Origin: Pyricularia pennisetigena
Lineage: Eukaryota > Ascomycota > Sordariomycetes > Magnaporthales > Pyriculariaceae
Direction: 5' to 3'
Length of the DNA: 64,000 nt
Assembly (NCBI RefSeq): GCF_004337985.1
Contig: NW_021940921.1
Span: 1,443,758-1,507,757, forward strand
The position numbers and the translations under genes are program-made. Numbering within the stretch: the stretch's first letter is position 1; each line of letters opens with the position of its first letter. The notes beneath the pieces are model-generated. The model saw nothing but the letters and a program-made list of their open reading frames with translations, was not told the origin of the DNA and did no database searches. Positions 28,610 through 38,324 of the stretch are shown piece by piece.

Positions 28610-30430
28610 CTTGCTCATCAGTATGTTCGGAAAAAATTATACCTACAAAATTTACAGGTAACGTGGATGGGACGCGCAAATAATTAACAAATATTTTATA
28701 TTGTAGGAAAATTATATTATTTCGTCGTTCCAATTTGCACAATAAAATATTATTTTCCCTGCTTCTTATACGGATTGTGTAATTTAACCCGTTATACCAC
28801 ACGTTTTTATTTTTTAAACGCGTTTTAAACACGATATTTACGTAAAATCCCTTTACGTACGCCACATTATATAATTTTAATATTCGTCCTTCGGTTAAAA
28901 TTCCCTTTATTATGCGTATGCCGTAACCCATAATTTTAACGTTTTGGATACCGTATAACACCACGAGCGCATTACCTGTTTTTGGCTTACGCAATGATCC
29001 GGGATCCAGCCGATCGGTGTTATTTACCAAATAAATGGAATAATAATTATCGAACAATGTATTATTATAATATTTGTTTTGGGACGTGTTTATCGAGGTG
29101 AAAGCGCTTTTATTATGGTTATCAAATGTTCGGAAACCCGGAAAATTTTCTCCAGGGTCGCGGTATATTGCCAAATATGCGGCCGAGATCGTTGCGGGTA
29201 CGTTTTTATTATTGGATGTGTTTTGCCTGTTTCCGCTCGTGGAGCCTTAAAATGCCGGGATCGTTCCAGCTTGTAAAAGCTTGGTTTTCAGGTCTTTCCA
29301 GCGCTCCTTTTTTAATTCTTTTCTGATTTGCTTGCATTCCGTTTGAAAATGGGTTTTGCGAGGTCGTGTAACGGAATTAATACCTTTTACGGCAATTAGG
29401 AGTGCATCACACTTGTAAACCTTCCAGGGATGGTGATTAGCGCCATAGGGGCATTCGTAATTCGTCTAATCCCTGTTTTGTTCCCCGTTGTGCGCACGGG
29501 TCGAACTCCGGTTGCGTTTTTGCGAAGGTCCGCCGAGCGTCGCATATAATTTAGCGAAATTGCTCCTCCCGCCGATTAGGGGGTTAACAGCTTAATCGTT
29601 AAACGCACCCCTAAACCACGTAAACGCGTAATCCAGGGTGATTTTGTGATCCGGTTTGTTAAATTCGTTCCGAATATTTACGGCCCAAAAGGGTTGGAAA
29701 CGCCCTCCCGTTTTTGCGAAATCCCGGATCGTTGAATTTTTTCCGAAATTAGTTATCCGGTATGTAAAGCCCTTTTCGTATACCGCATCGTAAATTTTAA
29801 ACCAATTGGTTTTGTCGTTCGTGGTGCGCGTTAATATTAATACCGCACGGTAATTTTTAATGGCCTGCTTTTTGGCGTATAATTTTAAAAGTGCAAACTT
29901 TTTTTTAAACGTTTTAATAATTTTTTGGAACGTGTTTTAACCGTTGCGGTGTGTTATAAATAAAACAATGTTAAAATAAATGGGATCGGTGTTTTTAAAA
30001 ACCTATTAATGTAATAAATTTACTTTTTTAAATTCCTCGTTTATATAATTATCCAGCATTTTTTATTTTTTATACGTTATTTCCACGGCGTTTTTTATTT
30101 CGGAGGAAATAGGGTTTCCGGGTGCGACCGGTTTTTTAATACTTTTAAAAACGGGGTGGTGATTTTCCCGGAGCTTTGCGGCGTAATTTCGAAAAATTTG
30201 CTTTTTTTGAGTGGTGTTGCTGTCCCAAATTTTGAGGTGAATTTCGTATATTGCTCGTTTTGTGTGTTTAAGCGATTCGGTAACGGTTTCGGTAAATTTT
30301 TCAAACGTTACGAGTTTTTCGGAGGTTTGTCGGTCGGGGTTTACCAATTTCCAAATGCGGAGGATTTCGGCATTTTGTCGGTAGGCTTTAAACCATTTGG
30401 GCCATCCAGCTTGTGAGTTTAGAACGTTCC
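28610..30430 (-). mobile_element. Ty1/copia retrotransposon relic (gag to pre-integrase), RIP-degraded
   Basis: Minus-strand frames give copia-type gag at 30400-30060 (NAEILRIWKLVNPDRQTSEK, AIYEIHLKIWDSNTT) and, downstream, a gag-pre-integrase/protease-like region at 29174-28620 (KIMGYGIRIIKGILTEGRIL, KLYNVAYVKGFYVNIVFKTR, WYNGLNYTIRI). The order and spacing fit Ty1/copia, where the peptide preceding integrase has NVxYVPxFxxNLxS. Between them the sequence is very AT-rich with many stops. Integrase core, reverse transcriptase and RNase H are absent, and I found no LTRs. It is a truncated, mutated element. Confidence 0.65.
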
Positions 30431-30540
30431 CTGACTTTTGGAGCCTTTTATTGTAGCTTATGGTGAGCGTTGGAGGTTTTGAGAGAATAGGTAAGAATCA
30501 CGCTACATACTTTATACCGTCCATTTGTCATTGACCTTTT

Positions 30541-31155
30541 TTGTCGTCTGCCTACGTCGAGAGCCCGGCCTGGCTGTCGCGCGGCGTCGAGGGTCACGCG
30601 CCGCGGCGGGCCATGATCTACATGACGGGAGATCTCGCCCGGTACGGCGCGGACGGGTCGTTGGACTTCATCGGGCGCAAGCGCCAACCTATCCCGGTCT
30701 ATGTCGGGTTGCAGACTCAGCACGCTCATGGAGAAAAGGCTCCAGCAGCTCTGGGCCGACGTTATCGGCATCGAGGCGAGCGCCATCAACGCCGGCGACA
30801 ACTTCCTGCGCTTGGGGGGCGACTCCATCACGGCCATGCGGCTGGTGGCCTCGGCGCGTCACCAAAACCTCGCTCTGACCGTCGCTGACGTGTTTCGGGC
30901 GCCTGTGCTCGAGGACATGGCAGAGTGCGTCAGGTACGAGGAGTCGGAATCCAGCAGCTTGCAATCAATCGCTCCCTTCTCCCTGCTTAGTCCCGATGTC
31001 CACGAGGCTGCGGCTCGGAGGCACGCGGCGCGGGCTTGTTCGGTCGACGGTTCTCGCGTCACGGATGTGTACCCGTGCACGGCGCTGCAGGAAGGGCTGC
31101 TCGCCCTGGGCACCAGAGAGCACGGGCAGTACGTCTCGCGGCAGACTTTTCCGTG
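30541..31155 (+). pseudogene. NRPS relic: adenylation end, carrier domain, condensation start
   Basis: Non-ribosomal peptide synthetase fragment. 30541-30700 encodes the end of an adenylation domain (PAWLSRGVEGHA, then motif A7 IYMTGDLARYGADGSLDFIG with GRKRQ). A frame change near 30700 brings in a carrier domain (KRLQQLWADVIGIEASAINA, then DNFLRLGGDSITAMRLV with the phosphopantetheine Ser of LGGDS). A condensation-domain start follows (VTDVYPCTALQEGLLAL). The roughly 100 residues that normally link A8 to the carrier domain are deleted. Homology ends at about 31155, where an inverted piece of a condensation domain begins. No start, no complete module and clearly GC-richer than its surroundings. 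Confidence 0.8.
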
Positions 31156-31164
31156 TCCATCTTG

Positions 31165-31440
31165 CCGACGTGGCTGATGAAGTTTTGGAAAGGTGTTGTA
31201 GACAGCCCAGGCCGGCCAAGATATTGGCGCTCGAGCTCTTCCAGGATCATCCTGAGCGTGTTGCCGTCGTATGTGCAGTGGTGCATGGTGAGGGCAAAGT
31301 TGCGGTCGACGATGGCGGCGGCGTGGTGGCCCTGTGGCGTAGTGACCACTGTAGTGTGGTGATCATATAACACAGTGGAGCGGCCAAGCTTGCGTATAAA
31401 GGTAGACCACATCAAATATTTATCTTTAAAGGTTTCCCTA
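31165..31440 (-). pseudogene. Inverted condensation-domain fragment of the same NRPS type
   Basis: On the minus strand the frame reads VLYDHHTTVVTTPQGHHAAA, RNFALTMHHCTYDGNTLRMI and LEELERQYLGRPG with TPFQNFISHV. MHHCTYDG is the HHxxxDG catalytic motif of condensation domains. It directly abuts, tail to tail, the plus-strand condensation start that ends near 31155. An inversion therefore split what was probably one domain. Further 5' on the minus strand (RETFKDKYLMW) the match fades. Confidence 0.75.
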
Positions 31441-31575
31441 GAAGGATATGATGGACGAGTATGGCAGCAGCGGTGCACCCTTGTCGCCGCAGGTGACCGT
31501 TCCTCCCCACTCTTCCCAAGCCACCCAACCAGCCCCGCTTACGTCCGCCATTGCCGGGCGAGTCGGTGTTCACAG

Positions 31576-33955
31576 GTGGAGGAGGTGAATGACAGGCTCG
31601 TTCAAGAGTTGGAGAAGCGAGACGATGCCATCCGCGATGCCGTGGCTATGATTGTTAGCCTTGAGGCGACGGTCGAAAAGCTTCAGAAGGAACGCGATAT
31701 CATCAGATCTCTAAGTGCCGAAACGTACGACCAACTCCCCGAGCCCGAAGACCCCGACGAAGGTGCATTCACCAGGATGCCGAGTTTTATTAACGATCCT
31801 AGCGCCAAGACGGAAAATTTGCGGAATGCATATCTTGCACCACGTGCCAACACCCTAAGCTTTAAACGCGCTTCGAATTCTGCCATAAACGACGATAACG
31901 TGCCGGATTATAAATTGATGTCCACACCAAATTTGAATGTTTTTAGCGAAAGCTCTTTTGTTAACGTCTATGGACAAAAGCCGTTCCTAAACAGCTCGTC
32001 CTCGCCCCCAAAGAGGTCCATGGAATATGAGACATCAAGGAACGCTGCCGCCACAATTTCAAGGGCCATAACGCCTATTAAAAATCGTCGATCCAGCTTT
32101 GGCTCTGTTTCGCGGGGTCCATCCGGAACATTTTCGATTGGCGAAGTTTTTAATTACTCCCCGCTGTCAAACCTTCAACGGAAATTACAATATTATAACT
32201 CGTCCATATTAAGCGATCTGTCGGCCGTTAATGGCGGTACCCCAACCAATTAAAGGAACGAGTTCGGCAGCCCGCAATTACCAACGATAACTTTGGAGCA
32301 ACAGCAGCAGGCTCGTCAACGTATAAAACAAAAGAAAAAAGATGCATTACGAAAGGTTATAACAAACGGTCCCAAGGATTTGGGTGCTGGATTACCACCC
32401 ACTCCAAATACCATTTCGATTTCGACTTTGCGACGATTTAAAAACTCGAATGACACACTATCCCAACCCGCTACATCGATTAAATAACACGACATTGGCC
32501 CCAATAATCGTAACTACCCTGCTGCGACGGAAAGTATAAACTTTAGGTTAAGCAGCCAAACTACAACGGGAAAAGCAGCGAACCAGGCCGCTTCAATGTC
32601 TGCCTTTAACGGCAGGAAGGGTTTGGGCAATTTTCAAAAAAGCCTGTATACTGAATTTCAATTGGCTATTCCTGCGCGTCCCCGCTCCGCAGGTAAAACA
32701 ATTACGTCCAACGACAGGAAAAACGACAACGGATGGGCGTCGGACAGCTCCGAAAACGACAATATTAATAATGGCGCAACAGTTTCGACGTATAATTACT
32801 GGATACGCGAAAGTCTGAAGCCGAACCGCGCTTTCCCGCACAATGCTGCTGTTAATATCGACAACGGCGCTAATGTGGGTGGTCGCGTGTCGCCTAACTT
32901 TTTCGCCTTCCCTGGTGCAGCAAATGGTTCCGGTGGGTGGTCTAGCGAAACCATGTTTGGCAACCTTGGTGGAGCGGGCTTCCTTGGCGCGGGCACGACC
33001 TCTCCCCCGACATCGCACGCATTTAATGCTATAGGCGCATCGCTGCCTTCCCCTCAGGCGGGCTTTTTCGGTTCTGGCCTCGCCTCGGCTGGGCCCTCGG
33101 CTTCTACAACGGTCCCGCCGCCGCTTCGGCGGTCAAACCTTCATGCCCGAACCGGATCTAACCCTACCGTAACTCGCCCTCCGTCTCGCCAGGCCCCTAC
33201 CAACGGGAAGCTTCGCAAATCTCCGGTGCGCAGCAGCATGTCGCGAAGCAATAGTGTGGATTATAACGTTCAAAAGCCTCCAACACCAACTCTAACATCG
33301 CCTCCGACTGGCAACACCTCGGATCCCAGCAAACGTCACTACCCACCGATATTTGGCTCCCAACAGCAGCACGTACGCCGACTTAGTGGGTTGAATTTAT
33401 TCCGTCGCAGCATTGGAACCGTTAACAGGGAGAGGGAAACTGGTTCAACCAGTGCACCGCCATCCGAGGTTTCCCTGCGTAACGCCTATCCCCCACCAAT
33501 GTCGCCCAACTCTATGGCCGTGGCTGCAAACGAACACGTGAACATTGGAATGCCGTCATGGGGCCGTCGCTCGGATCTGACGGACGAGGGACTTTCCAGC
33601 GCAACGCCACCGCCGATCATGCGCAACCCAAACCAGCGTGGCGGTGGCTCAGCGTCGACCAGGAGGGGTTCTCTGACGCCTTTGAAGATTTAGAGCAGCT
33701 GCCGGATCGCGTGCCGCAATAGTAAGTTTTACTTGTTCCTTTTGAAAAAAAAAGCCCATAATCCTTTTTTGTCTATCCCTTGCCGGTATTAACACCTTGT
33801 CCCCTTTTTCTTCCCCGACACAGCATGGTGCCAGGAGCCTACATTGAAATCGACCAAATACCCATGACGACCACCAACAAAACAGACCGCCGCGCCCTGC
33901 GAGAGCTCGGCAGCGCCAAGACTCTCGAGGAGCTCGCCTGGCTGCAGCTAAGCTG
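31576..33955 (+). pseudogene. C-terminal part of a fungal spindle-pole-body/centrosomin-like protein
   Basis: A single frame runs from an acceptor (TTCACAG, exon start 31576) through 32253, 32487 and 33693, broken only by two TAA codons (32251-32253 and 32485-32487). It then shifts frame near 33640 to VDQEGFSDAFEDLEQLPDRV. It finally crosses an intron at 33722-33823 (GTAAGT...CACAG) to MVPGAYIEIDQIPMTTTN and ends at 33955. Segments include SLEATVEKLQKERDIIRSL, MPSFINDPSAKTENLRNAYL, RKVITNGPKDLGAGLPPTPN, TISISTLRRFKNSNDTLSQ, SSMSRSNSVDYNVQKPPTPT, SGLNLFRRSIG and GMPSWGRRSDL. I know this pattern from the disordered C-terminal half of filamentous-fungal microtubule-organising (PcpA/ApsB-like) proteins. 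Both stops fit former CAA codons, i.e. RIP. The N-terminal coiled-coil half is missing and replaced by the NRPS relic. Confidence 0.6.
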
Positions 33956-33984
33956 AGGAAAACAAAATAAACAATTTCAAGCAT

Positions 33985-35364
33985 TTAAAAACATTTGTTC
34001 CAAAACCCGCCAGACCTAGCAAAACTCAAACTTTCGACGAATGCGCCAAGTTTGCACCGCCCTTCCCTGTCGGCACCGCAATTGGGCAACCACACAACCC
34101 GGTTATTGACTAAAATCCTAACCAGTTCCTCCGTATGACCCGAACAAGTCATTTTTTCCACGTACATCCTGGCCGCGAAAGGCGCCACTTCGCTAGACGA
34201 AAATTCAGTAATTCTCTGGTCGCTAACAATTCTGTTTGCAGGGACGGGGATATGTGCAGAACCGAGCAATCCCAATGTGGCTTGAATTGCTACGAAATCC
34301 GTGGCGTGGGTAAAATCGGCGTAAAGCTTCTTATCCAACGGAAACGTTTTCGGATTGGTAGTAATTGTGGTGTTGGTGCTGGTGGAATCTTGTACAGGTC
34401 TTCGTAATAACCTCGCGATAAGTTCATTTACCCATCCTATTCCCAATGACGGCCCTAAAGGGTTGCCATAAAAGTGGGTATACCATTTAACTTCATCATG
34501 AAAACGCTCAAACGCCTCCCAATCCTTGTTGTCGAAAATATTGCAAATGGGCGATAAAATACCCGTTTTCACAATATTAGCCGTTGTTTCCATAACACAT
34601 AGCTCCATAAGTTGAAGAATTTCGTAAACTGATATATTTGCCCCTGGTAAATTTTGATTCAACCGTTTTGCGGTCTCCGTCAAAATCTTTTTTGGTAATT
34701 CTTTTGCAACCTCTTGAGCTTCGGATTTGTCGTATTTGGTGCAACCGGCATTATTTAAAGTGTTGTTATATTGCTTTCCGACAGGAAATTTAAACATTGA
34801 AACAGGGAAATGATGCGGTTTAACTCGAGTTTTATCGCTTAAAGAAGTTTGATGGAAGCCGTAAGCCCATTTTTCAGCGCTTTCAGCAACTCGTTCGGCT
34901 CCATCAGAACGGATAAAAGGTTCGTTATTTTTCGCCAAATTTTGATATCGTCGGTAAAAATGTATTCCTGCATTTATTAATTGGTGACGACCAAGATCAT
35001 TTAAATTTTCAGTGGGGAGGTTATATTCGTAATTACGAATAAACTCATATTTTGCGCTATATTTGTTGACAGAAGATTGAATTCGTTGAATTATATCTCG
35101 GTATTGACTTCCAGTTTTCGGATACCGAGCGCCATGCCGCACAAGTGATTGTACAAACGTGACCGTGCAACCCGGTAACGAGGCGGAGGGGTTGAATTTC
35201 GACGAGGTGGAATGAAAGGGTGCAAAATGGCTCCATTTATAAGTTATTTCAGGCCGGTATAGAAATCCAAGGTCGGGTGTTTCGTATTTGTTAAAATCAA
35301 TATAATTGTTAGTAGAAATTGCTGATATAACTAAGCCGAAAAGAAGAATGAAAATGGTAAGCAT
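33985..35364 (-). CDS. Secreted histidine acid phosphatase, PhyA-type phytase
   Basis: Start taken at ATG 35364 (MLTIFILLFGLVISAIS), which begins a classic signal peptide; the frame upstream has only non-ATG codons. The product is 459 aa, close to fungal PhyA length (about 465). Motifs: phosphate-binding RHGARYPKTG at about residue 71, RSDGAERVAESAEKW, and the Cys-rich C-terminus (WLPNCGADREGRCKLGAF, LSFARSGGFW). Family enzymes hydrolyse phytate or other phosphomonoesters outside the cell. The conserved histidine region, ADFSHDN-like in PhyA, here reads ADFTHATDF, so the usual Asp proton donor after His is Ala. Codons are AT-rich, unlike the GC-rich neighbouring pseudogenes, yet there is no stop. 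Activity is therefore uncertain although the fold should be intact. Its 3' end converges on the spindle-pole pseudogene, only 30 bp away. Confidence 0.85.
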   Translation of the reverse strand: MLTIFILLFGLVISAISTNNYIDFNKYETPDLGFLYRPEITYKWSHFAPFHSTSSKFNPSASLPGCTVTFVQSLVRHGARYPKTGSQYRDIIQRIQSSVNKYSAKYEFIRNYEYNLPTENLNDLGRHQLINAGIHFYRRYQNLAKNNEPFIRSDGAERVAESAEKWAYGFHQTSLSDKTRVKPHHFPVSMFKFPVGKQYNNTLNNAGCTKYDKSEAQEVAKELPKKILTETAKRLNQNLPGANISVYEILQLMELCVMETTANIVKTGILSPICNIFDNKDWEAFERFHDEVKWYTHFYGNPLGPSLGIGWVNELIARLLRRPVQDSTSTNTTITTNPKTFPLDKKLYADFTHATDFVAIQATLGLLGSAHIPVPANRIVSDQRITEFSSSEVAPFAARMYVEKMTCSGHTEELVRILVNNRVVWLPNCGADREGRCKLGAFVESLSFARSGGFWNKCF

Positions 35365-35804
35365 TTTTAAAAAATGTAAAGGTTGACTATCGTATTGGGA
35401 TATGAAAAGAAGTTCTGCTATATTGATATTGTAATACAATATTTTATTTTATACGAGATTAATGTGCGAATAGAGCAGCTTAAACAACATATAACAACAA
35501 ACTTTCAAGTCCAACGTTTTAAATTTAGTAAAATTGCATTTTGAATGTATAAATATATATACCTATTTATAGGTAAGATTAAAGCGCAGAGGGACAGGTG
35601 AGGAGCTTTCAATGAAATTTATCTTGCGTTAACGTAATTCTTCCAAATCTTCCAGGCCCTGCCCCTACTCCCTAGTCTCCATGGTTATATATATCCGGCT
35701 GGGGCGGTCGACATAAGCAAGGTGATTTAGGAGGATATTTTTAACAATTAGCTGGGCAAGCTAAGTGTTAATATTACATTGGTAAGGTAAGGTAAGCTTG
35801 TCAA
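35365..35804. other. AT-rich flank of phytase gene, no gene recognised
   Basis: Presumed phytase promoter near 35365-35480, then a mixed stretch with GCCCCTACTCC near 35655 and a GGTAAGGTAAGGTAAGCT tandem at about 35781. No coding region is visible. Confidence 0.4.
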
Positions 35805-36013
35805 TGTGAGGATCAGGCCCCCAGACCTGCCCTCAGAATCACGACTCGGCTCCACGCCGAGCCAGGGATCGGACAAAGGGTCCACTAACTCCGGATTTAA
35901 GCGCGTCTCTCCAGCGCGTCGTTGATTGTAATTTCTCTCTTCTCTTTAGTTTAGAATCTTCGTTAATAGCGCCTAATATATTGAGGTTCTCCAATGTACG
36001 CCTGGCCGTGACA
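35805..36013 (+). mobile_element. Solo LTR of the Gypsy element
   Basis: About 209 bp, starting TGTGAGGATCAGGCCCCCAG and ending GGCCGTGACA, i.e. TG...CA. It matches both LTRs of the full-length element at 46848-52932, but with fewer C to T changes (CAGACCTGCCCTCAGAATC versus TAAACCTACCCTTAAAACG). No 5-bp duplication is recognisable around it (GTCAA before, ACAAC after). A pogo-type 3' end follows immediately. Confidence 0.85.
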
Positions 36014-36480
36014 ACAACCCGACAAAAGTTATTTGTTAGTTTACGTTTGTTAAAATTCGAATCGACCGTTACCAAAACAATTCGCCAATACCAGTTTTTA
36101 ATGTTTTAAAACAGTTAATTAAAGGAATAAAAGGAATAGCCCACTAAATTACATTTTTATCAGTAAAAGTCCGCAGCTTTTGGAAGGTTAACAAAACGTT
36201 TAACAAGCGACGAAAGGCCAGAAAAATACGTATACGCGAAGGAAGGTTATTTATTATATAAAAAGTTTAAAATTTGTTGCAATTGAATAACGCAAATGGT
36301 CCGATATTGGATAATAATAGTGAATTTGGGGAGGAAAATAGTGCGCAACCTGCTACCAAACGGCGCTGTAGTAATTTCAGTAATATGGGATATAATTCGC
36401 GCACCTGTTAGGAGGATGTAAAAATGTCCGATATATATAATTCCGATTGTATTGAGGTTAAATAAGCAATATTGGCGTTG
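36014..36480 (+). mobile_element. 3' end of a pogo/Fot1-like transposon
   Basis: Aligns with 59995-60440 of the complete pogo copy: the GTTAACAAAACGTTTAACAA stretch, then AAACGGCGCTGTAGTAATTT (degraded zinc-knuckle codons) and AGGAGGATGTAAAAATGTCC. The knuckle Cys codons are mutated and several Gln codons are stops. The right TIR was not recognised. The solo LTR sits at its broken left side. Confidence 0.7.
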
Positions 36481-37670
36481 GAATTGAAGTTGGAAACTGT
36501 GTTAAGGTGAAAAACTGATCAGGGTACCTGTTAATACTTGTGGTGCTAACAGGGGACATAGGGGTAAACCCTAGGTGCGGCGTGGTAAATAACCAGTGTT
36601 AAAATGCGCTAAAAAGCACTGAAATGGAACGTTGTACGCAAATGGACATTAATGTATTGGTGGGAGGACTTTGCTCTGTCCTCTTACATACTTTCCGACA
36701 TCGAAGTGGGGGTCGGCACGCCAGAAGGGGTTCCGGCGCTGCAAATGAATTTCCGAAAAATTATTTTGTATGGGTTTGTTAAAAAAACACCCTCATTTGC
36801 TAACAAACCATCTCTGGGTTCGCACGCAATCTTTGATTTGGTGAATTTTTCCAACCCGGTACAGGGTATTTAACTCGTAGGTGCAGGGTGGGTATTAAAA
36901 CCCAGTACAGGGTAAGTAACCCCACTCGCTATCCTTTGAGTCGCACTCCTGCATTTAACAAATTAACGGAATTCCAACAACCCCACTTCGGCACTATATA
37001 TAATGGGCTATATACAAATAAAAGTGGGCTTATTACATGCAAAATAATGCATATAATTAACAGTACCTATATGATCAGGGTCCTGAGGATCCACGTTAGA
37101 TTTAAAATCAGGGAAATATTTGGTTTTCTTAGCAATTTTAACAGCGCGACGAAAATATTTTTTTAAAACGGTGGGGTTATGGGCTATATTAATACCAATT
37201 TAAAAAAAAACGGACGTTTGGAATTTGCGGGCGTTTTTTGAGTTAAATTCGCGATATAATTAAACGCAAAAAATATAATAAGAATCGGGAGTAAAAATTG
37301 TTTTAATACAAAAATAACGCGGGCGAAAAATCAACAATATTCTAAATTAGACTCTGTCACGGTACCTTGTCTCGCTGTACCTTCTGTGCCCTTGGCATAA
37401 GGACCCAGGGATGCTATACAGTGCCTATTTAATGACCCTCGTCCCGCGACACGTAAACATGGTCTTTCTATTTTTCCGCTTCGCAGTTATAGAGCCATTG
37501 CAGCTCACCAGGCACAAGTTTAAGCACAATGTTTAGGGTGAATAGACTGCGATTCTGATGACCACAAGAGAGTAAACGAGGCCTTTGATAAGTATAACAA
37601 TAACCAATGTTCCCCGTATTTTATCTGAATCTAAGCAACTGTTCGCGTATGTATTTTTGAGTTCCAAATG
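36481..37670. other. AT-rich degraded sequence, no gene recognised
   Basis: Many stops in all frames. Two stretches around 36860 and 36900 share CAGGGTATTTAACT / CAGGGTAAGTAACC-like sequence. From 37366 (TGTCACGGTACC) composition becomes more balanced. This could be the edge of another decayed LTR element, but I could not pair it. Confidence 0.4.
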
Positions 37671-37674
37671 CTCC

Positions 37675-38107
37675 TGGGGTGCCAAACACGACCCTGACGG
37701 AGCTTTGCACTATTTCACAACTGACAACGACGGTGACGAAAAAGATTGCCAAGGTTTATGAGGAAATTTCTAAAGCATGCCCTATTTACAATGGCTAGAG
37801 CGTTGCTATTTATTCGCTTCGACCTAGACACCGTTTGTCACACGAGCTTATGCACCTCGCGGGTAGTGGGTCCTTCGTTCCTCTTGTCCTAAGTACAATA
37901 ACAAATGCTTTGTTTATATATATCAAAAACGCCCCACCTTCCTTCACTTGTTTGGCTAATACCCAGCGAAACTCGACAAGTTCGGGCGAGTTTCAAAAAC
38001 CGAGCACTGATGTGCTTCGGGCACATTGGACAGAACAGGATCTAATTCATGCTGGGGTCTCTGTGGGACCGTCTAATTCATCGTCGCTAAGTAGACCCAG
38101 TGCCTGA
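37675..38107 (+). pseudogene. Remnant with an HExxH metalloprotease-like motif
   Basis: One plus-strand frame reads TELCTISQLTTTVTKKIAKV, YEEISKACPIYNG, a TAG, then SVAIYSLRPRHRLSHELMHL. HELMH is a zinc-binding HExxH motif in a helix, as in secreted fungal metallopeptidases. The TAG near 37796-37798 breaks the frame and the region after LAGSG becomes low-complexity. No start or signal peptide could be found. The family cannot be named from this much sequence. Confidence 0.35.
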
Positions 38108-38324
38108 CGTCGAGTAGGTGCTGCAGGGTCGAAGAAGAGCTTCTCAGCCAGGGTTGTCACTCTGGTTCCGCGGCGTGACTCCTCGCCAGCGTAGTCTCAT
38201 CTCGCATTGCAGATTGTGATTTTAGACGCGAGAAGCAGCGAAAGTGGTCCGAGGGCAGGTCAAAAGAACACCGAGAAGCGGTGGCACCGGACCTATTAGC
38301 AGTGGAGCCACCGGGGGCGTTGGT
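38108..38324. other. Gap with no gene recognised
   Basis: GC-rich stretch between the HExxH remnant and the convergent secreted-protein gene. Nothing supported. Confidence 0.3.

Noticed and set aside
31036..31370. Plus-strand frames over the inverted condensation fragment
   Set aside because: The minus-strand frame carries the HHxxxDG motif; the plus-strand ones are its shadow.
31576..32487. Possible stop-codon reassignment explaining in-frame TAA codons
   Set aside because: Intact genes such as the BCS1-like ATPase and phytase use stops normally; RIP-type CAA to TAA change explains the data.
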